19,441 bases of DNA from Planctomycetaceae bacterium. Lineage in GTDB: Bacteria > Planctomycetota > Planctomycetia > Planctomycetales > Planctomycetaceae. The position numbers were made by a program, and so were the translations under genes. Positions 10,046-18,322 of the stretch are shown here, piece after piece (position 1 is the stretch's first letter; each line of letters starts with the position of its first letter). The DNA is taken from the NCBI GenBank assembly GCA_003503535.1, contig DOCI01000141.1, forward strand, positions 4,017 to 23,457, read 5' to 3'. A model generated the notes under the pieces. The model was not told the DNA's origin, searched no databases, and saw only the letters and a program-made list of their open reading frames with translations.

Positions 10046-10781
10046 ATGGATCGGCGTGGCACTGGAAGCAAACCGACATGGAAATCGCCAGTCACCCGTC
10101 GCAACGCACTTTCGATCGTGATGGCTGCCTTCAATCTGGCAGTCGAAGAATTCGCATTACAAAACCCGCTGGTGGGCATGGAAAAGCCGCCACAACGTCC
10201 CCGTCTACTATCCTTTACGCCGGAAGATGACGAGTTGCTGTACTCGGCTACCGATAAATGCTTCGGCGAATTTCTGTTCGCCTGTATTCATACAGGTCTG
10301 AGACCGTATTGCGAACTGGCAAAAATGACGATCGCGAATGTTTTTAGAAACCGAACGTGGCATGATGTGGCGGGTGGAATCGAGCAAGACCGGTCAGAGA
10401 CGAGTCATACCAGTTCGAGATTAGGTCGCTGAGTTAACCCGACGGCGAATTAACGAAGTTGGTCCTGATCCGAACGCGGTACTGTTTCGTAACTCACGAG
10501 GCGGAGCCTGGCTCAAAGTGACTGGTGTGCAACGCTTCTGCCAGATACGAAAAGTCCTGGACTGGAATGATGATCCGATTCGAAAGCAGTCTTCGAGCTA
10601 TATTTGCCGACATACTTTTGCGCATCGAATGCTGGCAGGTTATTGGAATCACGGAAAGGGCTGCTCGATCGAAGTCCTGGCAGAATTAATGGGCGACACA
10701 CCTAAAGTCGCTTTCGATCATTATGGCCGCGAGTGGGCTCAAAATTATCAGGAACCGCTGTGGGCAGCAATTGGGCTTTGA
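10046..10781 (+). pseudogene. Decayed tyrosine recombinase (phage-type integrase)
   Basis: Remnant of a tyrosine site-specific recombinase in two frames. The first part (to about 10340) carries the end of the core-binding domain and the first catalytic Arg in HTGLRPYCELAKMT. An extra T in the run at 10341-10345 then shifts the frame; reading on after removing it gives VLETERGMMWRVESSKTG, as expected for the family. That restored frame next hits an in-frame TAG at 10422-10424, after which it runs to a proper C-terminus with CRHTFAHRM, LAELMGD and the nucleophile Tyr in FDHYGREW. Two independent lesions plus a missing N-terminus mark it as dead. The box II His three residues before Arg is Tyr here. 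It probably once moved the island to its right, but no attachment site was found. Confidence 0.85.
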
Positions 10782-10818
10782 GCCATTCACATCCAGAACA
10801 TGTAACTGGAACAGGTAA

Positions 10819-10994
10819 TGTCGATCCATTCGCACTTATTATCGGAAACGCTACCGGGTGGAACGCACTTTTGCCTGGCTGAAAAATCTCCGTCGATTGC
10901 AAGTTCGACACGAATACAATCCCCAAAATTATAAAGCCTTCTGGATCGTCGGCATCTTGTTCACTATGCTCAAGAAGTTATAGGACTACCTCTA
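10819..10994 (+). mobile_element. 3' remnant of an IS5-family (IS402-like) insertion sequence
   Basis: The open frame 10819-10983 encodes only the last 54 or so residues of an IS5-type DDE transposase, including RYRVERTFAWLKNLRRLQVR and HEYNPQNY, with the catalytic Glu in the RVERTFAWL stretch. The rest of the gene is missing; the left break lies right after the integrase remnant. The stop is followed at once by TTATAGGACTACCTCTA (10978-10994), which matches 14 of 17 bases of the terminal repeat at 14303-14319 and so is taken as the right inverted repeat of the element. Confidence 0.75.
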
Positions 10995-11039
10995 GTATGT
11001 AAACGTCTTATACTTTTTGCTGCTGACCGTCGGTGTCCC

Positions 11040-11510
11040 TTATTTCAGGCACACTCCTCGCAGCTCTTCACGAATCTCCATCCAGAGGAATCCGAGCCAA
11101 TTCTCGCCAATCCATTTGCTATCCTTGAATGCCGCCCCCCAAAACTTTCCAGAACCGTGAGGTCTCTTCGTGCAATCCTCAATAATCTCCTCTTGACCTG
11201 TGGCAAGAAGTTCACCGATCAATTCGGGATGTTGTTCAATTTTCAGTCTCAACACACATCTCATATTGTCTAGATCTTTCTCTCCCATTGGCTCGATGAT
11301 CATCTGGCTGCGATTTTTCTTAGTGGCCATCTTCGCCGACATCGGTGATTTCCTTGATCGTATTTCTTCAATAATGCTGTCGTCGGTAAATCTCAGGTAT
11401 TGGAATAATGCTTCAGTTGTTCGAAATGTCTTATCCTCATGTTCAATCGGAAATGGTGACATATTGCCGAGCCAGCCGTTTTCTGCCTTTACGCTGCTAA
11501 TCAAAATCAT
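11040..11510 (-). CDS. NADAR-domain (YbiA-like) protein
   Basis: NADAR proteins are small N-glycosidase-like enzymes of NAD/ADP-ribose and riboflavin-intermediate chemistry; some are known to remove ADP-ribose from guanosine in DNA and act as antitoxins to DarT-type toxins. The 156 aa product shows the family pattern: [11 protein letters not shown] (11-21), [11 protein letters not shown] (31-41), SPMSAKMA (55-62), DCTKRPHG (112-119), FWGAAF (123-128) and the C-terminal [16 protein letters not shown] (135-150). A longer frame runs to 11648, but ATG 11510 is chosen because AAAGGA lies seven bases before it and homology starts there. A terminator-like hairpin at 11582-11607 separates it from yspA. 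No toxin partner is visible beside it. Confidence 0.88.
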   Translation of the reverse strand: MILISSVKAENGWLGNMSPFPIEHEDKTFRTTEALFQYLRFTDDSIIEEIRSRKSPMSAKMATKKNRSQMIIEPMGEKDLDNMRCVLRLKIEQHPELIGELLATGQEEIIEDCTKRPHGSGKFWGAAFKDSKWIGENWLGFLWMEIREELRGVCLK

Positions 11511-11581
11511 TTTCGTGTCCTTTGTTAAGAGTGAAGTGTTTGATTTCTCGCAAACATGGTCCCTCTTAAAGCACGAAAAAT

Positions 11582-11607
11582 GCCGCCCAGTTGTTTCTCT
11601 GGACGGC
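11582..11607 (-). terminator. Rho-independent terminator after the yspA-like gene
   Basis: On the minus strand GCCGTCCAG pairs with CTGGGCGGC (one G-U pair) around an 8-base loop, followed by ATTTTT (plus-strand 11576-11581). It lies 24 bp past the YspA stop and 71 bp before the NADAR start, so NADAR probably needs its own promoter. Confidence 0.72.
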
Positions 11608-11631
11608 TCGGAATGAAAATGCTTTCGTAGT

Positions 11632-11970
11632 TCATACACGAATGACAATGTGACCTTGCTTTTCAGCCAATTCAGTCATATGCCCTGTGCCTCGGCCACC
11701 GGGGAATGCAATAACCAGATCGGGCTTATGAGTAAGCATGTCACGATTACGTCGCGTCCCTGCTCCACGACCGAATCGCTTCCAGTCAGCAGGACAGGAA
11801 AGAACGTTTATTGAATTTTGCTTCGCCCATTCACAGACCAAGGCATCAGCACCTTTAGCAGCACCGTGGATCAAAACCGAGATTGTTTTAGTTGCATGTA
11901 ATTCACTAAGAGCATTTTCAACTAAGCCGATGTCTCCAAAATTTCGTCCGCCAGTAACAAGAACTCGCAT
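11632..11970 (-). CDS. YspA/DUF2493 (SLOG superfamily) protein
   Basis: Small Rossmann-like SLOG-fold protein, a family related to cpYpsA and LOG proteins and predicted to bind nucleotides or nucleotide sugars such as NAD or ADP-ribose derivatives. The 112 aa product has GGRNFGD (7-13), [14 protein letters not shown] (36-49), RRNRDML (73-79) and the phosphate-binding [10 protein letters not shown] (89-98). The start ATG 11970 has a strong GAGGAGG five bases upstream. It lies between the ParB-methyltransferase and the NADAR gene, all on the minus strand. Family firm; the ligand is not known, but the neighbour NADAR fits an ADP-ribose or NAD theme. Confidence 0.88.
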   Translation of the reverse strand: MRVLVTGGRNFGDIGLVENALSELHATKTISVLIHGAAKGADALVCEWAKQNSINVLSCPADWKRFGRGAGTRRNRDMLTHKPDLVIAFPGGRGTGHMTELAEKQGHIVIRV

Positions 11971-11997
11971 ATCCGCCTCCTCAATCAGTGGGAAATG

Positions 11998-12028
11998 AAA
12001 AAAGCCATCTGATTGAGTTCAGGCGGCT
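11998..12028 (-). terminator. Rho-independent terminator after the methyltransferase gene
   Basis: On the minus strand AGCCGCCTGA pairs with TCAGATGGCT (one mismatch, one G-U) around the loop ACTCAA and runs into TTTTTT (plus-strand 11998-12003). It is 60 bp past the methyltransferase stop and 27 bp before the YspA start, so the latter is likely expressed separately or through leaky termination. Confidence 0.65.
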
Positions 12029-12087
12029 ATCGATTGATGCGGCTGGAGGCTGGTCCCTAAGCGTTAATTCACACAGCACTGCGTCTC

Positions 12088-13371
12088 TTATCTTTTTCCC
12101 AAAGAGAGTTTTGTTGTTTTGATCTTCGTTGTCATTTCATTGCTGAGCCGTGTTTGAGCCAAACGAATGGCATCTCGATCACAATCGCATCCGACAAATC
12201 TTCTCTCATTTCGATGACATGCTAATGCGGTGCTCCCTGAACCTGCACATGGATCGCAAATCAAATCGTCCTGATCAGAGAATGAAAGGAGCCAATGCTC
12301 TGTATCAGAAATGGGTTTCTGCCACTCATGTAGGTCTTGTTCAGCAACTGAATTGTGAAAACAGTTGTACCACCGAGTCGTTCGAGTCCACTTACCCTTC
12401 GAGAAGACAAGAATCGGTGTTGTCTGAGTCACACATTGGAGTGGCTGGATAACTGGCCCGGCACCCAGCCACGATGAAAACGACGTTGCTTGATAGTCGA
12501 GATGCCGAGCGAAAGATTTGATCGCATCCGCCACCTGAATTACGCCGACATATACAGCGAACACCCCACCGTGTTTAAGGACTCGTGCAGTAAATTCGGC
12601 AAGGTCGTCGAATTGTTGAGTGAATTCTCTGTTGTATGGAACGTCAGTTAAAACTAAGTCGACGCTATCCTCCTCGATCTGGGCGACCGATTCGAGCTTC
12701 TGAAATGTTGAGTGATACAATCGAACTTGGGCATGTTCCGCTGGTTTGCGATATCGCCCTCGGATTTGACTCGTACGTTCTTTATTCTTGGCTTCACGTT
12801 CCAGTAGTTTTAGGCTGACAGGCTTACGAGGGGCATCGTCACCCAGAGTGGCAAGTGCGGATCTTACCCGATCTGACTGTTTCAATCGTTCTGTATAAAG
12901 GCGGGTAGCTGGATACCTCTTACCGTCTTTCGCCCTGTAGGCATCAAGGCTCGGAATTTCCGATGCTGTAATTAACTCCTTTCTAACCGATTGAATTGTT
13001 TTGTCAGTTGATCCCACAATCTCAGCGAGCCATTGATTTGAGATGTCTGGTGTTCTTCGAAGCTCAGACGAAATGATTGCTCGCATCTGCTTTCTTGTGA
13101 TCTTTCGCCGTACAAGATTCAGGACGAGAGCATGATCCCTCTTCTGCTCGTCGGTTAAACCAGCGAGGGTAATTGTCGGCACATCTTTGATCTTCAACTC
13201 ATGGCAAGCACGATCTCTGTGATGCCCATCGATTATCGTTCCATTCTCATCTCTGACAATCGGGATGATTACACCATGCTGTTTGATAGATTCCTTAAGT
13301 GCGGTGAACTCCCAAGCGGGGAGGTCGGGCATCAACTGAAACGGAGTTGCAATTTTTGTAACTTGGCTCAT
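12088..13371 (-). CDS. ParB-nuclease-domain / DNA methyltransferase fusion
   Basis: 427 aa two-domain protein of a kind common in phages and mobile elements. The N-terminal part is ParB/Spo0J-like, with [10 protein letters not shown] (about 46-55) matching the GxxRxxA box, then a helical HTH-like stretch to about 140. The C-terminal part is an amino-methyltransferase of the N4-cytosine/N6-adenine type: motif IV reads DVPY (243-246) in place of DPPY, followed later by the AdoMet motif I DPCAGSGS (373-380) and FVGCDCD, giving the beta-class order IV then I. A longer frame reaches 13428, but ATG 13371 has an excellent AAAGGAG seven bases upstream. That ribosome site lies inside a 6-bp hairpin, and an iteron array lies 143-234 bp upstream. 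It is an orphan: no restriction nuclease is seen. Confidence 0.88.
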   Translation of the reverse strand: MSQVTKIATPFQLMPDLPAWEFTALKESIKQHGVIIPIVRDENGTIIDGHHRDRACHELKIKDVPTITLAGLTDEQKRDHALVLNLVRRKITRKQMRAIISSELRRTPDISNQWLAEIVGSTDKTIQSVRKELITASEIPSLDAYRAKDGKRYPATRLYTERLKQSDRVRSALATLGDDAPRKPVSLKLLEREAKNKERTSQIRGRYRKPAEHAQVRLYHSTFQKLESVAQIEEDSVDLVLTDVPYNREFTQQFDDLAEFTARVLKHGGVFAVYVGVIQVADAIKSFARHLDYQATSFSSWLGAGPVIQPLQCVTQTTPILVFSKGKWTRTTRWYNCFHNSVAEQDLHEWQKPISDTEHWLLSFSDQDDLICDPCAGSGSTALACHRNERRFVGCDCDRDAIRLAQTRLSNEMTTKIKTTKLSLGKR

Positions 13372-13376
13372 GTGAA

Positions 13377-13392
13377 GACTCCTTTTGGAGTC
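13377..13392 (-). promoter_or_regulatory. Hairpin holding the methyltransferase ribosome-binding site
   Basis: GACTCC and GGAGTC form a perfect 6-bp stem with a four-base loop. In the mRNA, the GGAG of the Shine-Dalgarno sequence is the 3' arm of this stem, so initiation at 13371 could be repressed until the hairpin opens. Confidence 0.5.
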
Positions 13393-13512
13393 GATTTTAA
13401 CTTTATAAGCTATGGTGGTCCAGTCCATCTAGAGAAAGTTTTATTTACAAAGATTGAAAAGCAGAATACAAAATTTGAATCTTCAGTGAACCATCACGTG
13501 ACATCGAGGGTC

Positions 13513-13605
13513 ATTTTGGTTACGCTCCCGTAACCAAAATTTGGTTACGAAATCACCATCAGAATTGCCATTTGGTTACAACCTGTTTGGTTACGATTTG
13601 GTTAC
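13513..13605. repeat. TTTGGTTAC iteron cluster with two alternative palindromes
   Basis: The 9-mer TTTGGTTAC occurs exactly five times in direct orientation (starting 13515, 13540, 13571, 13586, 13597) and once inverted (13530-13538) within 93 bp. The inverted copy forms a perfect 12-bp hairpin with copy 1 (13513-13524 with 13529-13540, loop CTCC) and a perfect 10+1+10 palindrome with copy 3 (13529-13549), so only one of the two can form at a time. It lies upstream of the ParB-methyltransferase gene and 58 bp before tRNA-Lys. It may be a binding array for a regulator (possibly the ParB-domain protein itself) or an origin-type element. Spacing of 25, 31, 15 and 11 bases is irregular, so it is not a CRISPR. 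Confidence 0.85.
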
Positions 13606-13628
13606 AGAATTTGATGGCAAAAAAACGG

Positions 13629-13657
13629 CATAAAACCATGAAATGCAATGGTTTATG
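13629..13657. repeat. Short inverted repeat just before tRNA-Lys
   Basis: CATAAAACCAT (13629-13639) pairs with ATGGTTTATG (13648-13657) with one bulged A. It ends 6 bp before the tRNA, where a promoter or processing leader would be. Function not known. Confidence 0.4.
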
Positions 13658-13663
13658 TCAAAA

Positions 13664-13736
<73 letters not shown>

Positions 13737-13757
13737 ATGCTAACTCTAAAATCAGCA

Positions 13758-13782
13758 ATGACTTGAGAGTCCTCATTTTTTT
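13758..13782 (+). terminator. Terminator candidate for tRNA-Lys
   Basis: GACT-TGAG-AGTC (13760-13771) is flanked by further pairing ATG/CAT with a small bulge and runs into a T-tract at about 13776-13782, 40 bp after the tRNA end. The stem is short, so it is a moderate candidate. Confidence 0.5.
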
Positions 13783-13904
13783 CATCGAGGTGACGTTTTC
13801 TTGTCACATTTATTGGCTAGCAATAGCCTACTTCTCTCAATCTGCCTGGGTGCTTTCAGGCCTTGGCTACAAGTTTTAGAGTAGTAAGCAGGTCGCCCAG
13901 AGAA

Positions 13905-14319
13905 TTTGAAGCGCCTGATCATTCGCTGCCAGGCTTCCAGAAACCGACCATTTTTCATCCACAGCTGGAGACGAGAATGGCAGACCGACGTTGAGGCAAG
14001 CAACGCGGCAAATCTTTCCAGCGAGCCCCGCTCATCAATACCCAAAGAACACCCTCGAAGCATGCTCGATTCGCATTATAGGGACGTCCACCATGGCGAG
14101 TCATCGGTAGATCTGGAAACAAATCAGTGATCAAATTCCATTGGTTATCAGACAAAACATAAGGGGAATCCGTCTTGGGTCCCGTCTTTCGAAAAGCGAC
14201 TGCTGTTCGTCGGAACAAGTGTAACATCTGCAAATTTCCTTTCGGAAAAAAGGGGGAATGCAGATGGAGTACCAAGCCTGTTTCTTTTCGGTCGCTAAAG
14301 GATTACAGGACCGCCTCTA
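13905..14319 (-). mobile_element. 5' remnant of an IS5-family insertion sequence with frameshifted transposase
   Basis: On the minus strand, from 14275 down, the frame encodes the N-terminal DUF4096-type domain of an IS5/IS402-like transposase: YVLSDNQWNLITDLFPDLP, HGGRPYNANRACFEGVLWV and SGARWKDLPRC. A single-base deletion near 13993-13996 shifts the frame; restoring it gives LPSTSVCH and then LQLWMKNGRFLEAWQRM. Similarity stops near 13905, so the catalytic DDE core is absent. Upstream of the gene lies the outer terminal repeat TTACAGGACCGCCTCTA (14303-14319), related to the one at 10978-10994. It is a dead fragment. Between 13783 and 13905, and from 14320 to 14480, I see nothing recognisable. 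Confidence 0.78.
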
Positions 14320-14480
14320 ATAATTAATTATGGCATACCCGTGTCTAAGGTCCGAAATCTTATAAGGAAGAATCATGATTTCTCATCGGGGAGTAAAGTT
14401 GGGATAATATCTCAGAAGTGGGTTAATATTCAGAAATACGACAAACCTTACTTCCTCTTGAAAAAATCAAATTACTTATT

Positions 14481-14867
14481 TCAATTTGCAGATGTAGCGT
14501 ATTCCTGAAGCTCTTCGAGCGAGATGAATTCGAGTGTCGCCATGTGCGTCGCTTCGAGGATGACTTTGGGAGCATTGCCAGCTTCGTAGGCTTCTTTCCA
14601 GCGGACTGCGCACAGGCACCAGCGGTCGCCGGGGGTTAATCCGGGGAATTCGTACTGCGGAATTGGAGTCGAAAGATCATTTCCCTGGGCTTTGCTGAAT
14701 TCAAGGAACTCAGCCGTTGCTTCGATGCAAACCGTATGCACACCCATATCACCGGCTCCGGTATCGCAGCAGCCGTTGCGATAGAAACCCGTCATTGGGG
14801 ATTCGCTGCAGGTAATCAACGGCTGCCCCAAAACATTTTTTGCACCAGAACGCGACGGAGTACTCAT
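14481..14867 (-). CDS. DUF2237 family protein
   Basis: 128 aa protein of the widespread but uncharacterised DUF2237 family. It shows the family's conserved stretches: NVLGQPL (11-17), TGFYRNGCCDTG (26-37), GVHTVC (42-47), EFLEFSKAQGNDLSTP (53-68), FPGLTPGDRWCLCAVRW (74-90) and VILEATH (101-107). Conserved Cys residues (CC, WCLC) and His suggest metal or redox chemistry, but none is established. It is full length and has no signal peptide. The ribosome site before ATG 14867 is weak. It lies downstream of thiC on the same strand, about 10 bp past the IS-free edge of the island, and is separated from thiC by a repeat block. Confidence 0.92.
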   Translation of the reverse strand: MSTPSRSGAKNVLGQPLITCSESPMTGFYRNGCCDTGAGDMGVHTVCIEATAEFLEFSKAQGNDLSTPIPQYEFPGLTPGDRWCLCAVRWKEAYEAGNAPKVILEATHMATLEFISLEELQEYATSAN

Positions 14868-14899
14868 AACTTTTTATTCTCTGTTTTAAAATTCATACC

Positions 14900-15066
14900 C
14901 TTGGGGGAGTGCGGTTTTCTTCCCTTCTCCTTGGGGGAGCCGTTTTCTTCCCTTCTCCTTGGATGGAGAAGGTGAACGAAGGCCGGATGAGGCGATGCCC
15001 TCTACGACCTCATTCAGAATGACACGAATTTCACCTCACCCCTCACCCTCTCCCCAAGGAGAGAGG
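14900..15066. repeat. Tandem and inverted G/C-purine repeat block between thiC and the DUF2237 gene
   Basis: Two near-identical units of 30 and 28 bp (14900-14929 and 14930-14957), each beginning CTTGGGGGAG and ending TTCTTCCCTTCTC, are followed by a partial third starting CTTGGATGGAG. About 90 bp on, CTCTCCCCAAGGAGAG (about 15048-15063) is an inverted relative. This resembles a dispersed intergenic repeat with its two ends facing each other. The block lies just past the thiC stop, so it may also shape the mRNA 3' end. No gene is seen in 14868-15103. Confidence 0.65.
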
Positions 15067-15103
15067 ACTGTTGCCTTCAACCCTCACAGCTTTCAACAAA
15101 CCC

Positions 15104-16909
15104 CTACTTCCCCTCAATCTCAACCAAATCATCCTGCAGGTCCTTCGCGGAATCAGCATCGACATAGTCGCTGTGGCAGTTGGCTTTCCCTTTATCGTCT
15201 GCTGGCATCGTTTTAACAGTTTTGGACGCCAACTTGTGAATCTCATTGGGACTGAGAACCCCCCGCTGTTTGAGGATGGCCTGTTGTTCCGGAGTCAGAG
15301 CGGCTGTTTTCCTGGCTTTTTCCCAGGCGTAGTTTTCATCTTTGCCGGAAGCAAACTCGACAATCTCTCGGGAAATCCGCACGCTGCACCAGTCGTGACC
15401 GCACATCGCACAGAAGTCAGTGTCGACGTCAAGGTCTTCATCGTGATAGGCACGAGCGGTATCGGGGTCGAAACTGAGCTCGAAATGTTTCTCCCAGTTG
15501 AGAGCGGCTCGGGCTTTGGTCAGTTCGTCATCCCGATCGCGTGTGCCAGGTATCCCAAGGGCGATGTCGGCTGCATGAGCAGCAATTTTATAGGCAATAC
15601 AACCCTGTTTGACGTCGTCTTTTTTCGGCAAGCCGAGGTGCTCTTTCGGCGTGACATAGCAGAGCATACTCGCTCCGTGATAAGCCGCCGAGGTCGCCCC
15701 GATACAACTGGTGATGTGATCGTAGCCGGGGAAGATATCGGTGATGAGTGGACCGAGAACATAAAACGGAGCCCCATGACAGATGGTTCGCTGCAGTTTC
15801 ATGTTGTATTCGACCTGATCGAAAGGCACGTGTCCCGGCCCTTCAACCATCACCTGCACGCCCTGTCGCCAGGCTCGTTCGGTCAATTCGCCCAGTGTGC
15901 AAAGCTCGGCCAGTTGAGCCTGGTCGGTCGCATCGGCCAAGCCGCCGGGACGCAGACCATCGCCGATACTGAAGGTCACATCGTATTGTCGCATCACCTG
16001 ACAGATCTGCTCCCAGAGGACATACATTGGATTTTCTTCGCCGTGATCGATCATCCATTTGGCCAGCAAAGAGCCCCCGCGGGAGACGATTCCGATCAGG
16101 CGTTTCTTAACGTAATCGAGATGAGCTCGTAGGACACCTGCGTGAATGGTGAAATAGTCGACGCCTTGTTTCGCCTGATGTTCGATCGATTCGAGGATAA
16201 TTTCGTGAGTCAGATCGCTCAGCTTACGACCAATGATCATCGAATAAATCGGCACAGTTCCAATCGGCACGGTGCTGTTCTTGATGATTGCCTGACGACA
16301 TTCGTCGAGATCTCCACCTGTAGAGAGATCCATCACGGTGTCGGCACCCCATTTGATCGACCAGTGCAGTTTTTCGACTTCTTCATCGGTTCCAGAAGAA
16401 ACCGGTGAAGCTCCCATGTTGGCGTTCACCTTGGTTAAAGAGGCTCGACCAATGCACATGGGATCGAGCTGATGGCTCAAGTGGACAGTGTTAGCCGGGA
16501 TGACCATGCGACCAGCTGCGACTTCATCGCGAACCTGCTCAGGAGTGAGATGCGGTTCACGTTCGGCAACACGCACCATTTGCGGGGTGATGATGCCCAT
16601 TCGAGCCGATTCCAACTGAGTGATCGGTTGGAAACCTTCAGGAGCCTGCCAAGCCTCTGCTCGATGATAGTCGGTTTCAAAGCCATCTTTCTTTATCCAG
16701 CCTTCGGGCATGAAGTCCCAGGCAGTTTTCTCGGAGGGAGCCGGCATGCCGGGGGTATCTGGCGAGGCAAAAGTGCGTGCGCCTTCGGGGCCGGCCTGAA
16801 TCGTGGGGGACAACGCAAACGAACCGGGATTCGTTCCCTCAGCTTTGCTGGAAGGGTTTCCGCCAATATTCGGCAATTCGTAATTTGAGGAAGAATGTGT
16901 ATCGCTCAT
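15104..16909 (-). CDS. thiC: Phosphomethylpyrimidine synthase
   Basis: Radical-SAM enzyme that rearranges aminoimidazole ribotide into hydroxymethylpyrimidine phosphate, the pyrimidine branch of thiamine synthesis. The 601 aa product has the N-terminal ThiC-associated region, [33 protein letters not shown] and, near the C-terminus, the iron-sulfur motif CAMCGHDWC (Cys500, Cys503, Cys508). About 90 residues follow this motif, including an acidic tail. The large plus-strand frame 15071-16132 is a shadow of this gene. The start ATG 16909 has only a weak GGATCTGG upstream. In the 272-bp divergent gap to gmd I could not recognise a TPP riboswitch. Confidence 0.97.
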   Translation of the reverse strand: MSDTHSSSNYELPNIGGNPSSKAEGTNPGSFALSPTIQAGPEGARTFASPDTPGMPAPSEKTAWDFMPEGWIKKDGFETDYHRAEAWQAPEGFQPITQLESARMGIITPQMVRVAEREPHLTPEQVRDEVAAGRMVIPANTVHLSHQLDPMCIGRASLTKVNANMGASPVSSGTDEEVEKLHWSIKWGADTVMDLSTGGDLDECRQAIIKNSTVPIGTVPIYSMIIGRKLSDLTHEIILESIEHQAKQGVDYFTIHAGVLRAHLDYVKKRLIGIVSRGGSLLAKWMIDHGEENPMYVLWEQICQVMRQYDVTFSIGDGLRPGGLADATDQAQLAELCTLGELTERAWRQGVQVMVEGPGHVPFDQVEYNMKLQRTICHGAPFYVLGPLITDIFPGYDHITSCIGATSAAYHGASMLCYVTPKEHLGLPKKDDVKQGCIAYKIAAHAADIALGIPGTRDRDDELTKARAALNWEKHFELSFDPDTARAYHDEDLDVDTDFCAMCGHDWCSVRISREIVEFASGKDENYAWEKARKTAALTPEQQAILKQRGVLSPNEIHKLASKTVKTMPADDKGKANCHSDYVDADSAKDLQDDLVEIEGK

Positions 16910-17181
16910 ACCAGATCCAATCGTTATCAGTTGTCCGTTACCTGATGGGCACGGATGTTTTCAAGTGGAAGTTTCCACGGCAAAATTGATTCCTAATTTC
17001 GTTTGGAATTCGTAACCATTCATTGAACGATTGAAATTCCCATTTGATTATAGAGTCTTTTCAGAGAAAATCAGCTATCGTTCGCTTCCTTTCTGTTTCA
17101 ATGGTAGTTTCGCCGAGTAAACTTACCTATCATTTGCGCTTTCTGCATTAAAATCAGCCACATTTATTTTGAGACAGTTTA

Positions 17182-18153
17182 ATGAAACGTGCATTAATTA
17201 CTGGTATCACTGGACAGGATGGCTCCTATCTGGCCGAACATTTGCTCGAGCTTGGATACGAAGTTCATGGCATTGTCCGCAGGGTCGCCCTGGAAGATCC
17301 TTCGCATCGGATGAACCGGCTCAGCGGAGTGCTCGATCAACTGCATCTGCACTCGGCTTCGCTGGAAAGTTTTCCCAGTTTGTACAATGTGCTGTCTGAA
17401 GTGAAGCCGGATGAAGTTTATCATCTGGCGGCTCAAAGTTTTGTCTCCTATTCGTTTGAGGATTCCTTTTCGACATTCCGTGTGAATATCGATGGTACTC
17501 ATTATTTGCTCGAATGCGTTCGCGATATTGTGCCTGAGGCAAAGTTTTATTTTGCTGGCTCCAGCGAAATGTTCGGTCATGCTCAGGATGTGCCGCAAAC
17601 GGAAAAGACCCGATTTTATCCCCGCTCGCCTTATGGCATCACCAAAGTGACCGGCTTTGATTTGACTCGAAACTATCGCGAGTCTTACGGCATGTATGCC
17701 AGTTCCGGGATTCTGTTTAATCACGAATCACCCCGCAGAGGTTTTGAATTTGTGACGCGGAAAATCACTTCGTATGTGGCACGCATCAAAAAAGGTGAAA
17801 TCGACAAGTTGCCACTGGGAAATCTCGAAGCAAAACGTGACTGGGGATTTGCAGGCGACTACGTCAAAGCGATGCACCTGATGCTGCAGCAGGAAAAGCC
17901 CGATGATTTCGTCGTGGCGACCGGTGAAACCTGGACTGTCCGCGATTTTTGCGAACTCGCTTTCGCTGAAGTTGGCCTGAACTACGAAGATCACGTCATC
18001 ATTGATCCTAAGTTCTATCGCCCAGCCGAAGTCCATCTGCTGTTGGGTGATGCCACTAAAGCCAAAGAAAAACTGGGATGGGAACCGACAGTCAACTTCA
18101 AGCAACTCGTCAAAATGATGGTCGAGAATGATCTGGAATTGGTCGGGTTGTAA
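17182..18153 (+). CDS. gmd: GDP-mannose 4,6-dehydratase
   Basis: Converts GDP-mannose to GDP-4-keto-6-deoxymannose, precursor of GDP-fucose, rhamnose or perosamine for surface polysaccharides. The 323 aa extended-SDR protein has the NADP-binding GITGQDGSYLAE (8-19), catalytic SSEMFG (127-132) and the YxxxK pair Tyr151/Lys155 in SPYGITK, plus the GMD signature NHESPRRG (180-187) and a late RPAEVHLLLGD. It is slightly shorter than the E. coli enzyme (about 370 aa), as is usual for this subfamily. The ribosome site before ATG 17182 is weak. It diverges from thiC and is followed by a good terminator, so it is probably a single-gene unit. No fucose synthase (fcl) or other sugar gene is adjacent. 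Confidence 0.96.
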   Translation: MKRALITGITGQDGSYLAEHLLELGYEVHGIVRRVALEDPSHRMNRLSGVLDQLHLHSASLESFPSLYNVLSEVKPDEVYHLAAQSFVSYSFEDSFSTFRVNIDGTHYLLECVRDIVPEAKFYFAGSSEMFGHAQDVPQTEKTRFYPRSPYGITKVTGFDLTRNYRESYGMYASSGILFNHESPRRGFEFVTRKITSYVARIKKGEIDKLPLGNLEAKRDWGFAGDYVKAMHLMLQQEKPDDFVVATGETWTVRDFCELAFAEVGLNYEDHVIIDPKFYRPAEVHLLLGDATKAKEKLGWEPTVNFKQLVKMMVENDLELVGL

Positions 18154-18198
18154 GTTTGTTTTGAAATCGAACGAACGGAATCCCGTTCAATAATAATT

Positions 18199-18236
18199 AA
18201 GCAGGTTCGAATAAAATCGAGCCTGCTTATTTAATT
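18199..18236. terminator. Rho-independent terminator after gmd (possibly bidirectional)
   Basis: AAGCAGGTTCGA (18199-18210) pairs with TCGAGCCTGCTT (18217-18228), one G-T pair, around a six-base loop, with A/T-rich tracts on both sides (TAATAATT before, ATTTAATT after). It lies 45 bp past the gmd stop. Confidence 0.7.
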
Positions 18237-18322
18237 GGATTGAGGTTCCCTGTAATCCGCATCTTCTCGTGTTATAGTAATCAATCAGTAAGGTTTGATT
18301 CGATACGAAGGAAGATTGCACA

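Noticed and set aside
11511-11648. N-terminal extension of the NADAR protein up to 11648
   Set aside because: It runs through a terminator hairpin, lacks family similarity, and a good ribosome site marks ATG 11510.
11040-13371. Integron gene cassettes (single genes with own terminators)
   Set aside because: I could not find convincing attC sites between the genes, and the recombinase remnant shows no IntI-specific segment.
13513-13605. CRISPR array
   Set aside because: Repeat units are only 9 bp, spacing is irregular (11-31 bp), one copy is inverted and no cas genes are near.
15071-16132. Long plus-strand open frame opposite thiC (353 codons)
   Set aside because: It is the antisense of the strongly identified thiC and shows no family motif; a frame shadow.
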